37,761 bases of DNA, from positions 1 to 37,761 of the forward strand of contig JASHVA010000048.1 in NCBI GenBank assembly GCA_030039715.1. Direction: 5' to 3'. The notes under the pieces were generated by a model. It searched no databases, had not been told where the DNA came from, and saw only the letters and a list, made by a program, of their open reading frames with translations. Below, in pieces: positions 1 through 6,804 of this stretch. Position 1 is the first letter of the stretch, and each line of letters opens with the position of its first letter. The DNA comes from Thermoplasmata archaeon (GTDB lineage: Archaea; Thermoplasmatota; Thermoplasmata; Lutacidiplasmatales; UBA184). A program made the position numbers and the translations under genes.

Positions 1-203
1 AGCGGTGCCGACTGGACGACGTAGGCGGGGAGTCCGGTGTTCGGGTCGTTCCCGGCCCGGAGGATGTTCATGATCTCGAGCCGGATCTCGACCACCGAGC
101 CGTCCTTCAGCTTCAGGCGGACCTTCCCGTCGCCTCCGACGACCTCGTAGTCGACGATCTCGGCGTTGGCGAGGTCCGGCGGCGGCCCGCCGGGTCCGAT
201 CAT
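1..203 (-). CDS. small conserved-looking protein downstream of L11, truncated by window edge
   Basis: Only the first 67 codons are inside the window and the 3' end lies beyond base 1. The ATG overlaps the TGA stop of rpl11 in an ATGA arrangement, so translation is probably coupled to it. The visible part starts with a Gly/Pro-rich stretch (MIGPGGPPPD) and continues as an alternating charged/hydrophobic segment (for example VRLKLKDGSVVEIRLEIM) that looks like beta strands. I do not recognise a family. In many archaea L1, L10 and L12 follow L11, but this sequence resembles none of them. I infer a small protein co-expressed with the ribosomal operon. Reading frame and start are clear; function is unknown. 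Confidence 0.6.
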   Translation of the reverse strand, partial: MIGPGGPPPDLANAEIVDYEVVGGDGKVRLKLKDGSVVEIRLEIMNILRAGNDPNTGLPAYVVQSAP

Positions 204-667
204 CGGGCGCCCCGGGCGGCGACGCGGCTCTTCACGAGCGCGCGGGGGTCCTCCCCGTCGACGGTGAGGCCGAGGGAGACGCACGTGCCGATCACCTGGT
301 TCATCCGCTCCTCGATCGAGCGGCCGAACATGTCGTCGCCCTTCGCCTCGGCGATCCGCTTCACGGCGTCGAGCGAGACGTCCCCGACCGTCTCGGACTT
401 CGACTTGCCCGACCCCTTCTCCTTCCCCGCCTCCTTGAGGAGGAGGGCGGCGACGGGCGGGCGTCCGACGACGAGCGTGAACGCACGGGTCGTCGGATTG
501 ACCTTGACGACGACCGGGACGCGCATCCCCGCGAACTGCTTCGTCTGCTCGTTGATCTGCGCGACAACCTGGCCGACGTTGACGCCGAGCGGGCCGAGCG
601 CGGGTCCGAGCGGGGGGCCGGCGGAGGCTTTCCCGCCCTCGACGAGGACGCTCACCTCATCCGCCAC
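200..667 (-). CDS. rpl11: 50S ribosomal protein L11 (archaeal uL11)
   Basis: Large-subunit protein of the GTPase-associated centre, binding 23S rRNA and positioning the stalk. The 155-residue product has the canonical start VSVLVEGGKASAGPPLGPAL followed by GVNVGQVVAQINEQT, the N-terminal domain with its proline-rich region. The C-terminal rRNA-binding domain follows (about residues 70-140, including KSETVGDVSLDAVKRIAEAK). The start is GTG at 665-667, because the conserved ADEVSVLVEGG begins immediately after it. It overlaps the end of spt5 by 11 bases and ends in an ATGA overlap with the next small gene. Length matches archaeal L11 (about 155-165 residues). Last recognisable member of the ftsZ-secE-spt5-rpl11 operon. 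Confidence 0.97.
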   Translation of the reverse strand: MADEVSVLVEGGKASAGPPLGPALGPLGVNVGQVVAQINEQTKQFAGMRVPVVVKVNPTTRAFTLVVGRPPVAALLLKEAGKEKGSGKSKSETVGDVSLDAVKRIAEAKGDDMFGRSIEERMNQVIGTCVSLGLTVDGEDPRALVKSRVAARGAR

Positions 668-1652
668 TCTTGCCGCCTCCCTTCTCCAGCATCCGGACGT
701 GGTCGCCGCGGACGGTGACCGGGATCGGGACGACCGCCTCGATCAGCTCCACGGTGATCTCCTCCTTTGCCTGGTCGATCTTCTTGACGCGAGCCTTCTC
801 GCCCTTGAACGGTCCCGAGATAAGCTCGACGATGGCGCCCTCGACGAACCCTTCGACCGTGATCTTCGGGACGAGGAGCGGCTCGACCTCCTTCAAGGTC
901 GTCTCGCCGTCCACGAGCCCGCGGGCCTTGCGGATGCCCTTCAGCATCTCGTGGACCCCCTCGAAGCTCATCCCCTCCGCGAAGACGTAGCCGCGGAGCG
1001 ACGACGGAACCAGGAGGGCGAAGACGACGTCCGGCTTCTCCTCGGCGCGCGCGAGCAGGGTGTCGGCGACCTCCCGCTCGTAGCCGCGCGAGGTCTTGAT
1101 CGCGAGCACGGCCTGGCGGGCGACGCAGGCGAGCGTGAGGCGGAGGGCGGGGCCGCCGCCGTCCGGGTCCGTGACGGAGAGGCGGACCTCGACCCGGTCC
1201 CCGTAGCGGACACCGACCGGAGCCGTGATCTCGAAGGAGAGCGGCACGCCCGAGCCCGGCGGGACGGTCACGAGCGCCTGGATCTTGCGGGCGAAGAGCT
1301 CGGTCGAGGTCCGCTTGCCGGGCGGGGTCCAGTGGACGGGCCACTCGGCGCCCTCTCCCGGGTACGTCGAGGTGTACGCCACCTCGATCCCGATCGGGAG
1401 GGACGTCGGCTCGCCGGCCTTGCTCGTGAGGACCGCCGAGAGGGTCGTCACCGTGCCGGCCGTGACCTCCCGGGGTCCTTCCTCGACCGCCTTGAGCGTG
1501 AGGAACGTCGAGACCTGCGGCTTGGGTGGGGCCGGGGCCGCAGGAGCCGCCACCGGCACGGCCGCGGGCGCGCCGGGGGCGGGCTTCTTCGCCTCGGCGA
1601 CCGGCGGCGTTCCGGAGAGCAGGCCGATGCCTTCGTTCTCGTCGGGGGTCAT
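657..1652 (-). CDS. spt5: transcription elongation factor Spt5 (NusG family) with a large N-terminal extension
   Basis: Spt5 binds the RNA polymerase clamp through its NGN domain and promotes processive transcription. The NGN domain is at about residues 181-265 (AVLAIKTSRGYEREVADTLL, then VPSSLRGYVFAEG) and the KOW domain at about 268-322 (FVEGAIVELISGPFKGEKARV). Unusually, the protein has 331 residues, while archaeal Spt5 is typically near 150. Residues 1-45 are a Pro/Ala-rich linker. Residues 46-180 are a beta-rich region with an immunoglobulin/CARDB-like feel (AGTVTTLSAVL..., VPLSFEITAPVGVRYGDRVEV). The reading frame is open and continuous through both parts, so a real fusion is more likely than an error. 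It lies 31 bases after secE and overlaps rpl11 by 11 bases. Confidence 0.93.
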   Translation of the reverse strand: MTPDENEGIGLLSGTPPVAEAKKPAPGAPAAVPVAAPAAPAPPKPQVSTFLTLKAVEEGPREVTAGTVTTLSAVLTSKAGEPTSLPIGIEVAYTSTYPGEGAEWPVHWTPPGKRTSTELFARKIQALVTVPPGSGVPLSFEITAPVGVRYGDRVEVRLSVTDPDGGGPALRLTLACVARQAVLAIKTSRGYEREVADTLLARAEEKPDVVFALLVPSSLRGYVFAEGMSFEGVHEMLKGIRKARGLVDGETTLKEVEPLLVPKITVEGFVEGAIVELISGPFKGEKARVKKIDQAKEEITVELIEAVVPIPVTVRGDHVRMLEKGGGKSGG

Positions 1653-1683
1653 GGATCGTTCCTCGGGGTCGGGCGGGGCGAAC

Positions 1684-1929
1684 CTAGAGCCCCGAGAAGA
1701 AGTTTGCCCAGAGCCACGGACCCGCCTGGGTGAAGAAAATGTAGATCGCGAACCCCGTGAGGCCGATCAGCACCGCGCCGAGAGCCGTCACCTCGAGGAC
1801 CTTGACGTACTCCTCCTGGGTCGGCCGACGCGCCATGCGCAGGATCCGGCCGTACTTGCCGTGCCCGACGGTGCGCAGCCGCCCGTCGAAATTGTCCTGT
1901 ACCCGGCGCGCGCGGTCGAGGAACGCCAT
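1684..1929 (-). CDS. secE: preprotein translocase subunit SecE (Sec61 gamma)
   Basis: Small clamp subunit of the SecYEG/Sec61 protein-conducting channel. The 81-residue product has the archaeal/eukaryotic layout: an amphipathic helix with charged residues (LRMARRPTQEEYVKVLEVTAL) followed by one C-terminal transmembrane helix (about residues 52-72, LIGLTGFAIYIFF). ARRPTQEEY is close to the Sec61-gamma signature. The start is ATG at 1927-1929, eight bases after the ftsZ stop, so it is in the ftsZ transcript. A TATA-like element inside the 3' end of ftsZ (2017-2026) could add an internal promoter. Its place between ftsZ and spt5 is a common euryarchaeal order and supports the call. Confidence 0.95.
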   Translation of the reverse strand: MAFLDRARRVQDNFDGRLRTVGHGKYGRILRMARRPTQEEYVKVLEVTALGAVLIGLTGFAIYIFFTQAGPWLWANFFSGL

Positions 1930-1937
1930 CGGTCTAC

Positions 1938-3065
1938 CTAGTGCACGACGTCGAGGTCCGGCCCGGACTTGCGGCCCGGACCCGCACCCGTCGTCGAGGT
2001 ACCGAAAATCTGGGGGGATTTAACTCCGGTCACCACGAGCATCACGCGGATCGTGCTCTGCATCGTCGGGTCCACCGCGGCCCCCCAGATGATGCGTGCG
2101 GTCGGGCTGATCGACTTCTGGACGACCTCCGCCGCCTTCTGGGCCTCGCTGACCGTCATGTCCGGCCCGCCGGTCACGTTGATGAGCGCGCCGGTCGCGC
2201 CCGCGATGTCGACGCGGAGGAGCGGGGAGTTGATCGCTTCGAGGACGGCGTCCTCGGCGCGGTTCTCGCTCTCCGACTCGCCGATCCCGATGAGCGCGAC
2301 GCCGCCGCCCTTCATGATCGTCCGCAGGTCGTTGAAGTCGAGGTTGACGAGGCCGGGCCGCGTGATGATCTCGGTGATCCCGCGGATCGCGCGGGCGAGG
2401 ACCGAGTCGGCGACCTTGAAGGCGGTCTGGATCGGCAGCCGGGGGACGAGCTCGAGGAGGCGGTCGTTCGGGATCGTGATCACCGTGTCGATGGAGGCGC
2501 GGAGCCGCTCGAGGCCCCACATCGCGTTCTCGGCGCGGACGAGCCCTTCCGAGGCGAACGGGAGCGTGCAGACCGCGATCGTGAGGGGGTTCCCGCCGTT
2601 CGCGTCCTTCGCGCACTGGGCGACGACGGGAGCCGAGCCGGTCCCCGTCCCGCCGCCGAGCCCGAGCGTGATGAACACCATGTCGGAGTTCGAGAGCGCC
2701 TTCTTGATCTCGTCCTCCGCCTCCTTCGCAGCCTGCTCCCCGACCTGCGGGAGCGCCCCCGCGCCGAGGCCCCGGGTCAGCCGCCGCCCGAGCAGGATCT
2801 TCTTCGGGGCGTGGATCGCGAGGAGGTGCTGCGCGTCCGTGTTGCAGGCGACCATGTCGGCCCCGCTCAACCCCTCCTCTGCGAGCCGGTTGATCGTGTT
2901 GCAGCCGCCGCCCCCGCAGCCGACGACCTTGATATTCGTCTTGAGCGACGCGAGGACCGCTTCGAGCTCGGCGTCGTCGTTCTGGGGCGGGGGCGGAGCC
3001 TCCGGCGCGCGCTTCGAGTCGCCCGGCAGGTGGGACAAGATCTCCTGAGCCAACGGTCGCATCAC
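1938..3065 (-). CDS. ftsZ: cell division protein FtsZ
   Basis: Tubulin-like GTPase that polymerises into the mid-cell division ring. The 375-residue product shows the nucleotide-binding start KVVGCGGGGCNTINRL (residues 46-61), the tubulin signature GGGTGTG (137-143), PNDRLLELV (199-207) and the T7 catalytic loop NLDFND (241-246), so GTPase residues are intact. Residues 1-40 are a variable Pro-rich extension. The C-terminal tail after about 355 is short and Gly-rich and ends PDLDVVH. Two starts are adjacent: GTG at 3063-3065 and ATG at 3060-3062. A TATA-like element at 3101-3108 lies about 38 bases upstream of the first and may also serve the divergent mptE. It heads the operon with secE, spt5 and rpl11. 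Confidence 0.97.
   Translation of the reverse strand: MMRPLAQEILSHLPGDSKRAPEAPPPPQNDDAELEAVLASLKTNIKVVGCGGGGCNTINRLAEEGLSGADMVACNTDAQHLLAIHAPKKILLGRRLTRGLGAGALPQVGEQAAKEAEDEIKKALSNSDMVFITLGLGGGTGTGSAPVVAQCAKDANGGNPLTIAVCTLPFASEGLVRAENAMWGLERLRASIDTVITIPNDRLLELVPRLPIQTAFKVADSVLARAIRGITEIITRPGLVNLDFNDLRTIMKGGGVALIGIGESESENRAEDAVLEAINSPLLRVDIAGATGALINVTGGPDMTVSEAQKAAEVVQKSISPTARIIWGAAVDPTMQSTIRVMLVVTGVKSPQIFGTSTTGAGPGRKSGPDLDVVH
2017..2026 (-). promoter_or_regulatory. possible internal promoter for secE-spt5-rpl11
   Basis: On the minus strand this reads AGTTAAATCC, a TATA-like element inside the last codons of ftsZ. The surrounding codons (GTT, AAA, ATT) are A/T-rich compared with the G/C-ending codons used elsewhere in the gene. 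Transcription would start near 1995, giving secE a leader of about 65 bases. This is pattern-based inference only. Confidence 0.25.
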
Positions 3066-3100
3066 GGCGGTAACCCTATCGGCGGAAGAGAGGCGGCCAG

Positions 3101-3108
3101 ATTATAAA
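3101..3108. promoter_or_regulatory. shared TATA box between divergent ftsZ and mptE
   Basis: The gene-free 68 bases between ftsZ and mptE contain a single A/T-rich element, ATTATAAA on plus and TTTATAAT on minus, so it resembles a TATA box in both directions. On the plus strand it lies 25-30 bases before the mptE ATG at 3134, implying a leaderless mRNA. On the minus strand transcription would start near 3078, giving ftsZ a leader of about 13-16 bases. Confidence 0.6.
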
Positions 3109-3133
3109 GCGTGGGTCGGACTTTCCGCCGAGA

Positions 3134-3856
3134 ATGCAGTACTCGGCCTGGGCGCCGCGGTACGAGGCGATCGCGCGGGAGTTCGGCTTCCCGTTCGACC
3201 GGGAGATCCGCTCGGCCGACCGGCTCGAGTCCCTCCTGCCCGCGCCGGCCCGCGAGCGGCCGCTCGAGCGCGTGACCGAACGCCTTGCGGGCCGGGACGT
3301 CGTCGTCGTCGGTCTCGCCCCGGGCGCCGGCCCGCCCCCCGTCTGGCGGCTCCCGTCGATCGGCCCGCCGGCCGCGGTCGTGGCGGCCGACGGGGCGACG
3401 GTGGCGTGCCTCGACGCCGGCCTCGTCCCGGCGGTCATCGCGACCGATCTCGACGGACCGCTACCGGCCGAGGTCGCGGCGAACCGGCGCGGCAGCCTCG
3501 TGGTCGTCCACGCCCACGGGGACAACGAGAGCGCCGTCCAGGAGTGGGTGCCGGAGTTCCCGGGGGAGCTCGCCGGTTCCTGGGCCGGTCCCCCTCGCCC
3601 CGCGCTGCTCGATGTCGGGGGCTTCACCGACGGCGACCGGGCCGTCTATCTCGCCGAGGCCGCCGGGGCGCGCCGGGTCCTCCTTTGGGGCTTCGACTTC
3701 GACTCCGTCGAGGAGCCCGACGCGACGGGCGAGGACCGAAAGCGCGCGAAGCTCCGTTGGGCCCGGCGGCTTGTCGAGGAGCTCGCGACCGAGAGCCGTA
3801 CGCCGATCCTCGCCTGGCGGCGCGACGGCTCGTTCGCTCCTTACGGTGCGAGGTAG
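3134..3856 (+). CDS. mptE: MptE-like 6-hydroxymethyl-7,8-dihydropterin pyrophosphokinase (DUF115 family)
   Basis: Archaeal HPPK of the DUF115 family transfers pyrophosphate from ATP to 6-hydroxymethyl-dihydropterin, a step towards tetrahydromethanopterin or folate-type C1 carriers. The 240-residue product carries the family's acidic and histidine motifs: ATDLDG (103-108), HAHGDN (126-131), GGFTDGDR (162-169) and GFDFDS (186-191). N-terminal residues 1-45 are helical and the nucleotide-binding core begins at VVVVGLAPGAGPP. The ATG at 3134 lies just after the predicted transcription start, so translation is probably leaderless. The stop overlaps the end of the convergent glycosyltransferase gene by 16 bases. 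Family assignment is strong; activity is assigned by family. Confidence 0.88.
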   Translation: MQYSAWAPRYEAIAREFGFPFDREIRSADRLESLLPAPARERPLERVTERLAGRDVVVVGLAPGAGPPPVWRLPSIGPPAAVVAADGATVACLDAGLVPAVIATDLDGPLPAEVAANRRGSLVVVHAHGDNESAVQEWVPEFPGELAGSWAGPPRPALLDVGGFTDGDRAVYLAEAAGARRVLLWGFDFDSVEEPDATGEDRKRAKLRWARRLVEELATESRTPILAWRRDGSFAPYGAR

Positions 3857-5676
3857 CTCGCGTCGACGAGATAGACGACGTTCGGTCCGTTCTCGTAGAG
3901 CAGCACGAACGGCAGCGAGCCGAACCAGGCGATCGCCGCGGCGCTCAGCGGCGTTGCGGCGCCGGACGGATTGAGCGCGACGCCGCCGTACATCACCGAG
4001 TCGACCGCGACGAGGTCGATCGCGTGCCCCACGGTCGGAGCGTTCGAGCGCTCGAGCTCCGCGGCCGCCGCCGACCAGTTGCTGCCCGTGAAGAGCGCCG
4101 GGGTCGAACCCCACGTCGCCGGATTCCCGTCGAACCCGAAGATCATCGAGCTCAGGCGGTGGTCGCTCGCGACGGCCACCGTGCGCGGCTCGGCGATCCC
4201 GATCCAGAGCCAGATGCCCGCGTCGCCGTGCGTCAGCCCCTCCTCGAATCCCCCGAGGTCCGCCTGCGGGGGGTAGACGATCGCCGCGTTGGCCCCGAGC
4301 AGCACCACGAGCCCCAGGCTCGCGGCGAGGAACGCCTTCCGGCCGCTCCGGTCGCCGAGCCGAGTGACGATCCGCGCGAAGCCGACCGCGACCATCAGCG
4401 CGAGCGGAATGAACAGGTACTCGGCGAACCGCGCGGGCGGGATGGCGGCGGCGTAGCCGCCGAACGCCGTGTTCGGGAGCCCGCCGGCGGCGAGCGCCAC
4501 GATCGCCATCAGCGCGAGCGCGCCCAGCCAGGCCACGGCGAACGGGCCGAGCCGCGCGGGCGTGAGCGCCCGGCGGCTGCCGCTCGCGAAGAACGCGAGC
4601 ACGATGACCGGCGCGAACCACAGGATCGCGTCGGCGGTCGTCGTCTGGGAGGTGCCCGGCAGCGCGACGATCAGGAGGAGCGCGATCCCGCCGAGGATCC
4701 CGATGAAAAGGAGGACGAAGTCCCGCACGACGCTGCGGTCGGTCGGGAGTCGGACCCAGGCCCGCGTCGGCCGGAACCCGGAGCGGCGCCAGGAGATGAG
4801 CAGGCCCGCCACCAGGACCACGGCGAGGCCGAGGGCCTCGACGAGCGCGAACGCGAGGTCCCGGCTCGCGCCGATCGACTTCGGCAGCGCCGGGAGGATC
4901 ACGGTGTCGACGAACGAGGTGGTGCCGAAGAACCAGAAGACGAACGTGGCCGTCAGGAATCCGCCGAGGAAGACGAGTTCCCGGGTCGGGAAGCGCCGGC
5001 TCCAGAGCCCCGGACGCCAGAGTTCGAGGAAGAACAGCCCTCCGATCGCGCCCACCGCGAAGAAGTAGGTCGAAAGGTGGTGGGTCACGATGAGCGCGCC
5101 ACCGGTCAGGACGAGCGGGAGGTACCACCGACGGTCGCGACGGCTCTCGACGAACATCCAGAGGGCCGCGCAGCCCAGGAGGTCGCCGAGCGCGAGCGGC
5201 GCCGGGTGGGCGATCGAGAACAGACGCGGCATCGCGACGCCGGCGATCGCCGCGGCGAGGAGCGCGACCGTGTCGTGCGGATAGAGCCGGCGGAAGAGGA
5301 GGAACAGCGGGAAGACCGAGAGCACCGCGACGACCGGGATGATCACGGTGAGCGCCGTGAACGTCGGGAGGCCGAGCGCCGCGGCGCCCGCGCCCGCGAG
5401 CAGGAAGATGCCGGGGAAGTCCGGGTACGCCGTCCCCCAGCCTCCGTAGGCCGCGCCGTGCGGCAACTGACCCGTCGCGAGGAGGTCGGAGGTCAGGCGG
5501 AAGTACTCTCCCGTGTCCGAGCCGAAGACCGCGTAGGAGAGATACGGCTCGAGTGCGAGGAAGACGAGCACGAGCGCGAGCCCGATCAGGAAGAGGAGCG
5601 TCTCGAAGCGGACCGGGGGACCCGACGGCGCGCGCTCGCTCGGCGCCTCCCGTTCGGCCGACGGGCCCGAGCTCAT
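3841..5676 (-). CDS. multi-spanning membrane glycosyltransferase-like protein (GT-C type)
   Basis: The 611-residue protein has about a dozen hydrophobic helices and an acidic motif after the first one (SDTGEY, residues 53-58). This is the layout of GT-C enzymes such as the PMT/ArnT and oligosaccharyltransferase groups, which transfer sugars from polyprenyl-phosphate carriers on the outer membrane face. TM1 is residues 24-42. HPAPLALGD and THHLSTYFF lie near later helices. The last about 150 residues form a soluble, presumably extracytoplasmic domain (containing SDHRLSSMIFGFDGNPATWG). I cannot assign donor or acceptor, and a non-enzymatic membrane protein is possible. It overlaps mptE tail to tail by 16 bases. 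A TATA-like element at 5703-5712 lies about 30 bases upstream of its ATG. Confidence 0.65.
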   Translation of the reverse strand: MSSGPSAEREAPSERAPSGPPVRFETLLFLIGLALVLVFLALEPYLSYAVFGSDTGEYFRLTSDLLATGQLPHGAAYGGWGTAYPDFPGIFLLAGAGAAALGLPTFTALTVIIPVVAVLSVFPLFLLFRRLYPHDTVALLAAAIAGVAMPRLFSIAHPAPLALGDLLGCAALWMFVESRRDRRWYLPLVLTGGALIVTHHLSTYFFAVGAIGGLFFLELWRPGLWSRRFPTRELVFLGGFLTATFVFWFFGTTSFVDTVILPALPKSIGASRDLAFALVEALGLAVVLVAGLLISWRRSGFRPTRAWVRLPTDRSVVRDFVLLFIGILGGIALLLIVALPGTSQTTTADAILWFAPVIVLAFFASGSRRALTPARLGPFAVAWLGALALMAIVALAAGGLPNTAFGGYAAAIPPARFAEYLFIPLALMVAVGFARIVTRLGDRSGRKAFLAASLGLVVLLGANAAIVYPPQADLGGFEEGLTHGDAGIWLWIGIAEPRTVAVASDHRLSSMIFGFDGNPATWGSTPALFTGSNWSAAAAELERSNAPTVGHAIDLVAVDSVMYGGVALNPSGAATPLSAAAIAWFGSLPFVLLYENGPNVVYLVDASYLAP

Positions 5677-5702
5677 CGGGACCGTCCGAGCCCGGTCTCG
5701 GC

Positions 5703-5712
5703 CTATAGTTAT
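5703..5712 (-). promoter_or_regulatory. TATA-like element of the GT-C gene
   Basis: The minus strand reads ATAACTATAG, centred about 31 bases before the ATG at 5676, which predicts a leaderless or nearly leaderless mRNA. It stands out as an A/T island in GC-rich DNA. Confidence 0.5.
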
Positions 5713-5762
5713 TCGGCCGGAACGGCCGCCGGCGCGTCGGCCGCGTTTTCATCGACCGAACC

Positions 5763-5771
5763 CATAAATAG
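5763..5771 (+). promoter_or_regulatory. TATA box of the H1-tail-like gene
   Basis: CATAAATAG on the plus strand is a good archaeal TATA element. It predicts a start of transcription near 5792 and a leader of about 15 bases before the ATG at 5807. Confidence 0.6.
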
Positions 5772-5806
5772 GGGGGTCTGGTGCGGCCGACTCGAGGCCG
5801 TCTCGA

Positions 5807-6169
5807 ATGCCCTCCGCGCGCCGTCAGAAGGCGAAGGCGAAACCGGCCGCGCGCCGGCCTCCGCCCGCCCGCAAGCCCCCGCCCAAGAAGTCGACGGCGC
5901 CGGCCAAGAAGGCCCCGGCCCCCAAGCCCCCCGCCAAACCGACGGCGAAGGCACCCGCGAAGGGCGCGCCGAGTGCGCCGGCGCCGGTGCCGGTCGTTCG
6001 CCGCGCGGACGGCCGGGTCCACGTCCTCTCGCTCTCGTTCGTGCGCGACGGGGACGAGTTCCTCGCCCGCATGGAGACGGACGCGGGTCAGATCACGGAG
6101 CTCAAGAACCGGGCGCTCGACCAGCTCCTCACGCTGGTCGCCGGCGAGCTCGAGGACCTCCTCGAGTAG
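5807..6169 (+). CDS. small basic protein with a histone-H1-like Lys/Ala/Pro tail
   Basis: 120 residues in two parts. Residues 1-64 are almost only Lys, Ala, Pro and Arg with repeated units such as PAKKAPAPK and KPTAKAPAKG, like the C-terminal tails of histone H1 or bacterial H1-like proteins. Residues 65-120 are a compact acidic domain (RRADGRVHVLSLSFVRDGDEF, then a helix KNRALDQLLTLVAGELEDLLE) that I do not recognise. No catalytic motif, signal peptide or TM helix is visible. The tail suggests binding to nucleic acid or another polyanion and the acidic domain could mediate protein contacts; this is inference from composition. It has its own TATA box and lies between convergent or divergent neighbours, so it is probably monocistronic. 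Confidence 0.8.
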   Translation: MPSARRQKAKAKPAARRPPPARKPPPKKSTAPAKKAPAPKPPAKPTAKAPAKGAPSAPAPVPVVRRADGRVHVLSLSFVRDGDEFLARMETDAGQITELKNRALDQLLTLVAGELEDLLE

Positions 6170-6176
6170 CGACGCC

Positions 6177-6740
6177 TCACTTCCGCGCGTTCACCGGCGT
6201 CGGAAGGATCCCTTCCTCGAGCTGATAGGTCCGGCGATGGCCGTCCGCGTCGGTGACCTCGACGGTCTCCACCGGCCGGCTCGAAAGGAACGACGCCGCC
6301 ACTCGGCGCAGCAGGTACGTGCGGATCTCGGAAAGGGGCGGGAACGTCCGGCGGTGACCGAACGCCTCCACCACGACCACGGACTCGCTTCGGATCTCGA
6401 TGCGCCGGGGAACCGCGCCGAGCGCGAGCCAGATCCCTCCGACCGCGAGCACCACGGCGATCGCCGAGAAGTAGAGCATCCCGGTAGTGGCCGTCGAGCT
6501 CGTGCCGCCGGGCGAGTTCCGGTCGAGCAGCAGGAACCCCACGTAGAGCACGACGAGGGCTCCGAGGTACAGCACGAGCAGTCGCCGGGCCCGCTCGTTC
6601 GCGGCCTGGTTCTGGCGGAGCTCGAAGTCGCGTCGCGTCGGACCACCGGCCGCGGGCGGGGGAACGGCCGCGGCGGTCGCGTTCGGAGCGGTCGTCGCCG
6701 CGGGAGAACGCGGGATGCGGATCGCACGGGGCGTCGACAC
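6177..6740 (-). CDS. two-TM membrane protein with PH-like cytoplasmic domain
   Basis: 187 residues. Residues 1-45 are a low-complexity Pro/Ala tail, followed by two hydrophobic helices (about 53-71 and 87-106) with a short polar loop between them. The C-terminal domain (about 110-180) has an alternating beta pattern: RRIEIRSESVVVVEAFGHRRTFPPLSEI then ETVEVTDADGHRRTYQL. That shape resembles bacterial PH-like or YdbS/YdbT-type membrane proteins, but I cannot confirm it. Start is GTG at 6738-6740. A TATA-like element on the minus strand (ATTTAAGG, 6779-6786) lies about 40 bases upstream. Convergent to the H1-tail-like gene with 7 bases between. Function unknown. Confidence 0.72.
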   Translation of the reverse strand: MSTPRAIRIPRSPAATTAPNATAAAVPPPAAGGPTRRDFELRQNQAANERARRLLVLYLGALVVLYVGFLLLDRNSPGGTSSTATTGMLYFSAIAVVLAVGGIWLALGAVPRRIEIRSESVVVVEAFGHRRTFPPLSEIRTYLLRRVAASFLSSRPVETVEVTDADGHRRTYQLEEGILPTPVNARK

Positions 6741-6778
6741 CGGGACTCCTCCTCCGGTGAGAACGGCGACCGCTCGTC

Positions 6779-6786
6779 CTTAAATC
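6779..6786 (-). promoter_or_regulatory. TATA-like element for the two-TM protein gene
   Basis: The minus strand reads ATTTAAGG, about 40 bases before the GTG at 6740 and immediately after the 3' end of icd. Confidence 0.4.
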
Positions 6787-6804
6787 TGCCCTTGCGCGGG
6801 CCGT

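Noticed and set aside
5807..5998. CRISPR-like or tandem DNA repeat in the Lys/Ala/Pro region
   Set aside because: The repeated codons encode a low-complexity protein tail; units vary in length and have no spacers.
3406..6225. 939-codon plus-strand frame opposite the GT-C gene
   Set aside because: Repeats of Arg/Glu/Asp (such as EREDREHRDD) reflect antisense of hydrophobic codons. The minus-strand frame has clear TM helices and a promoter.
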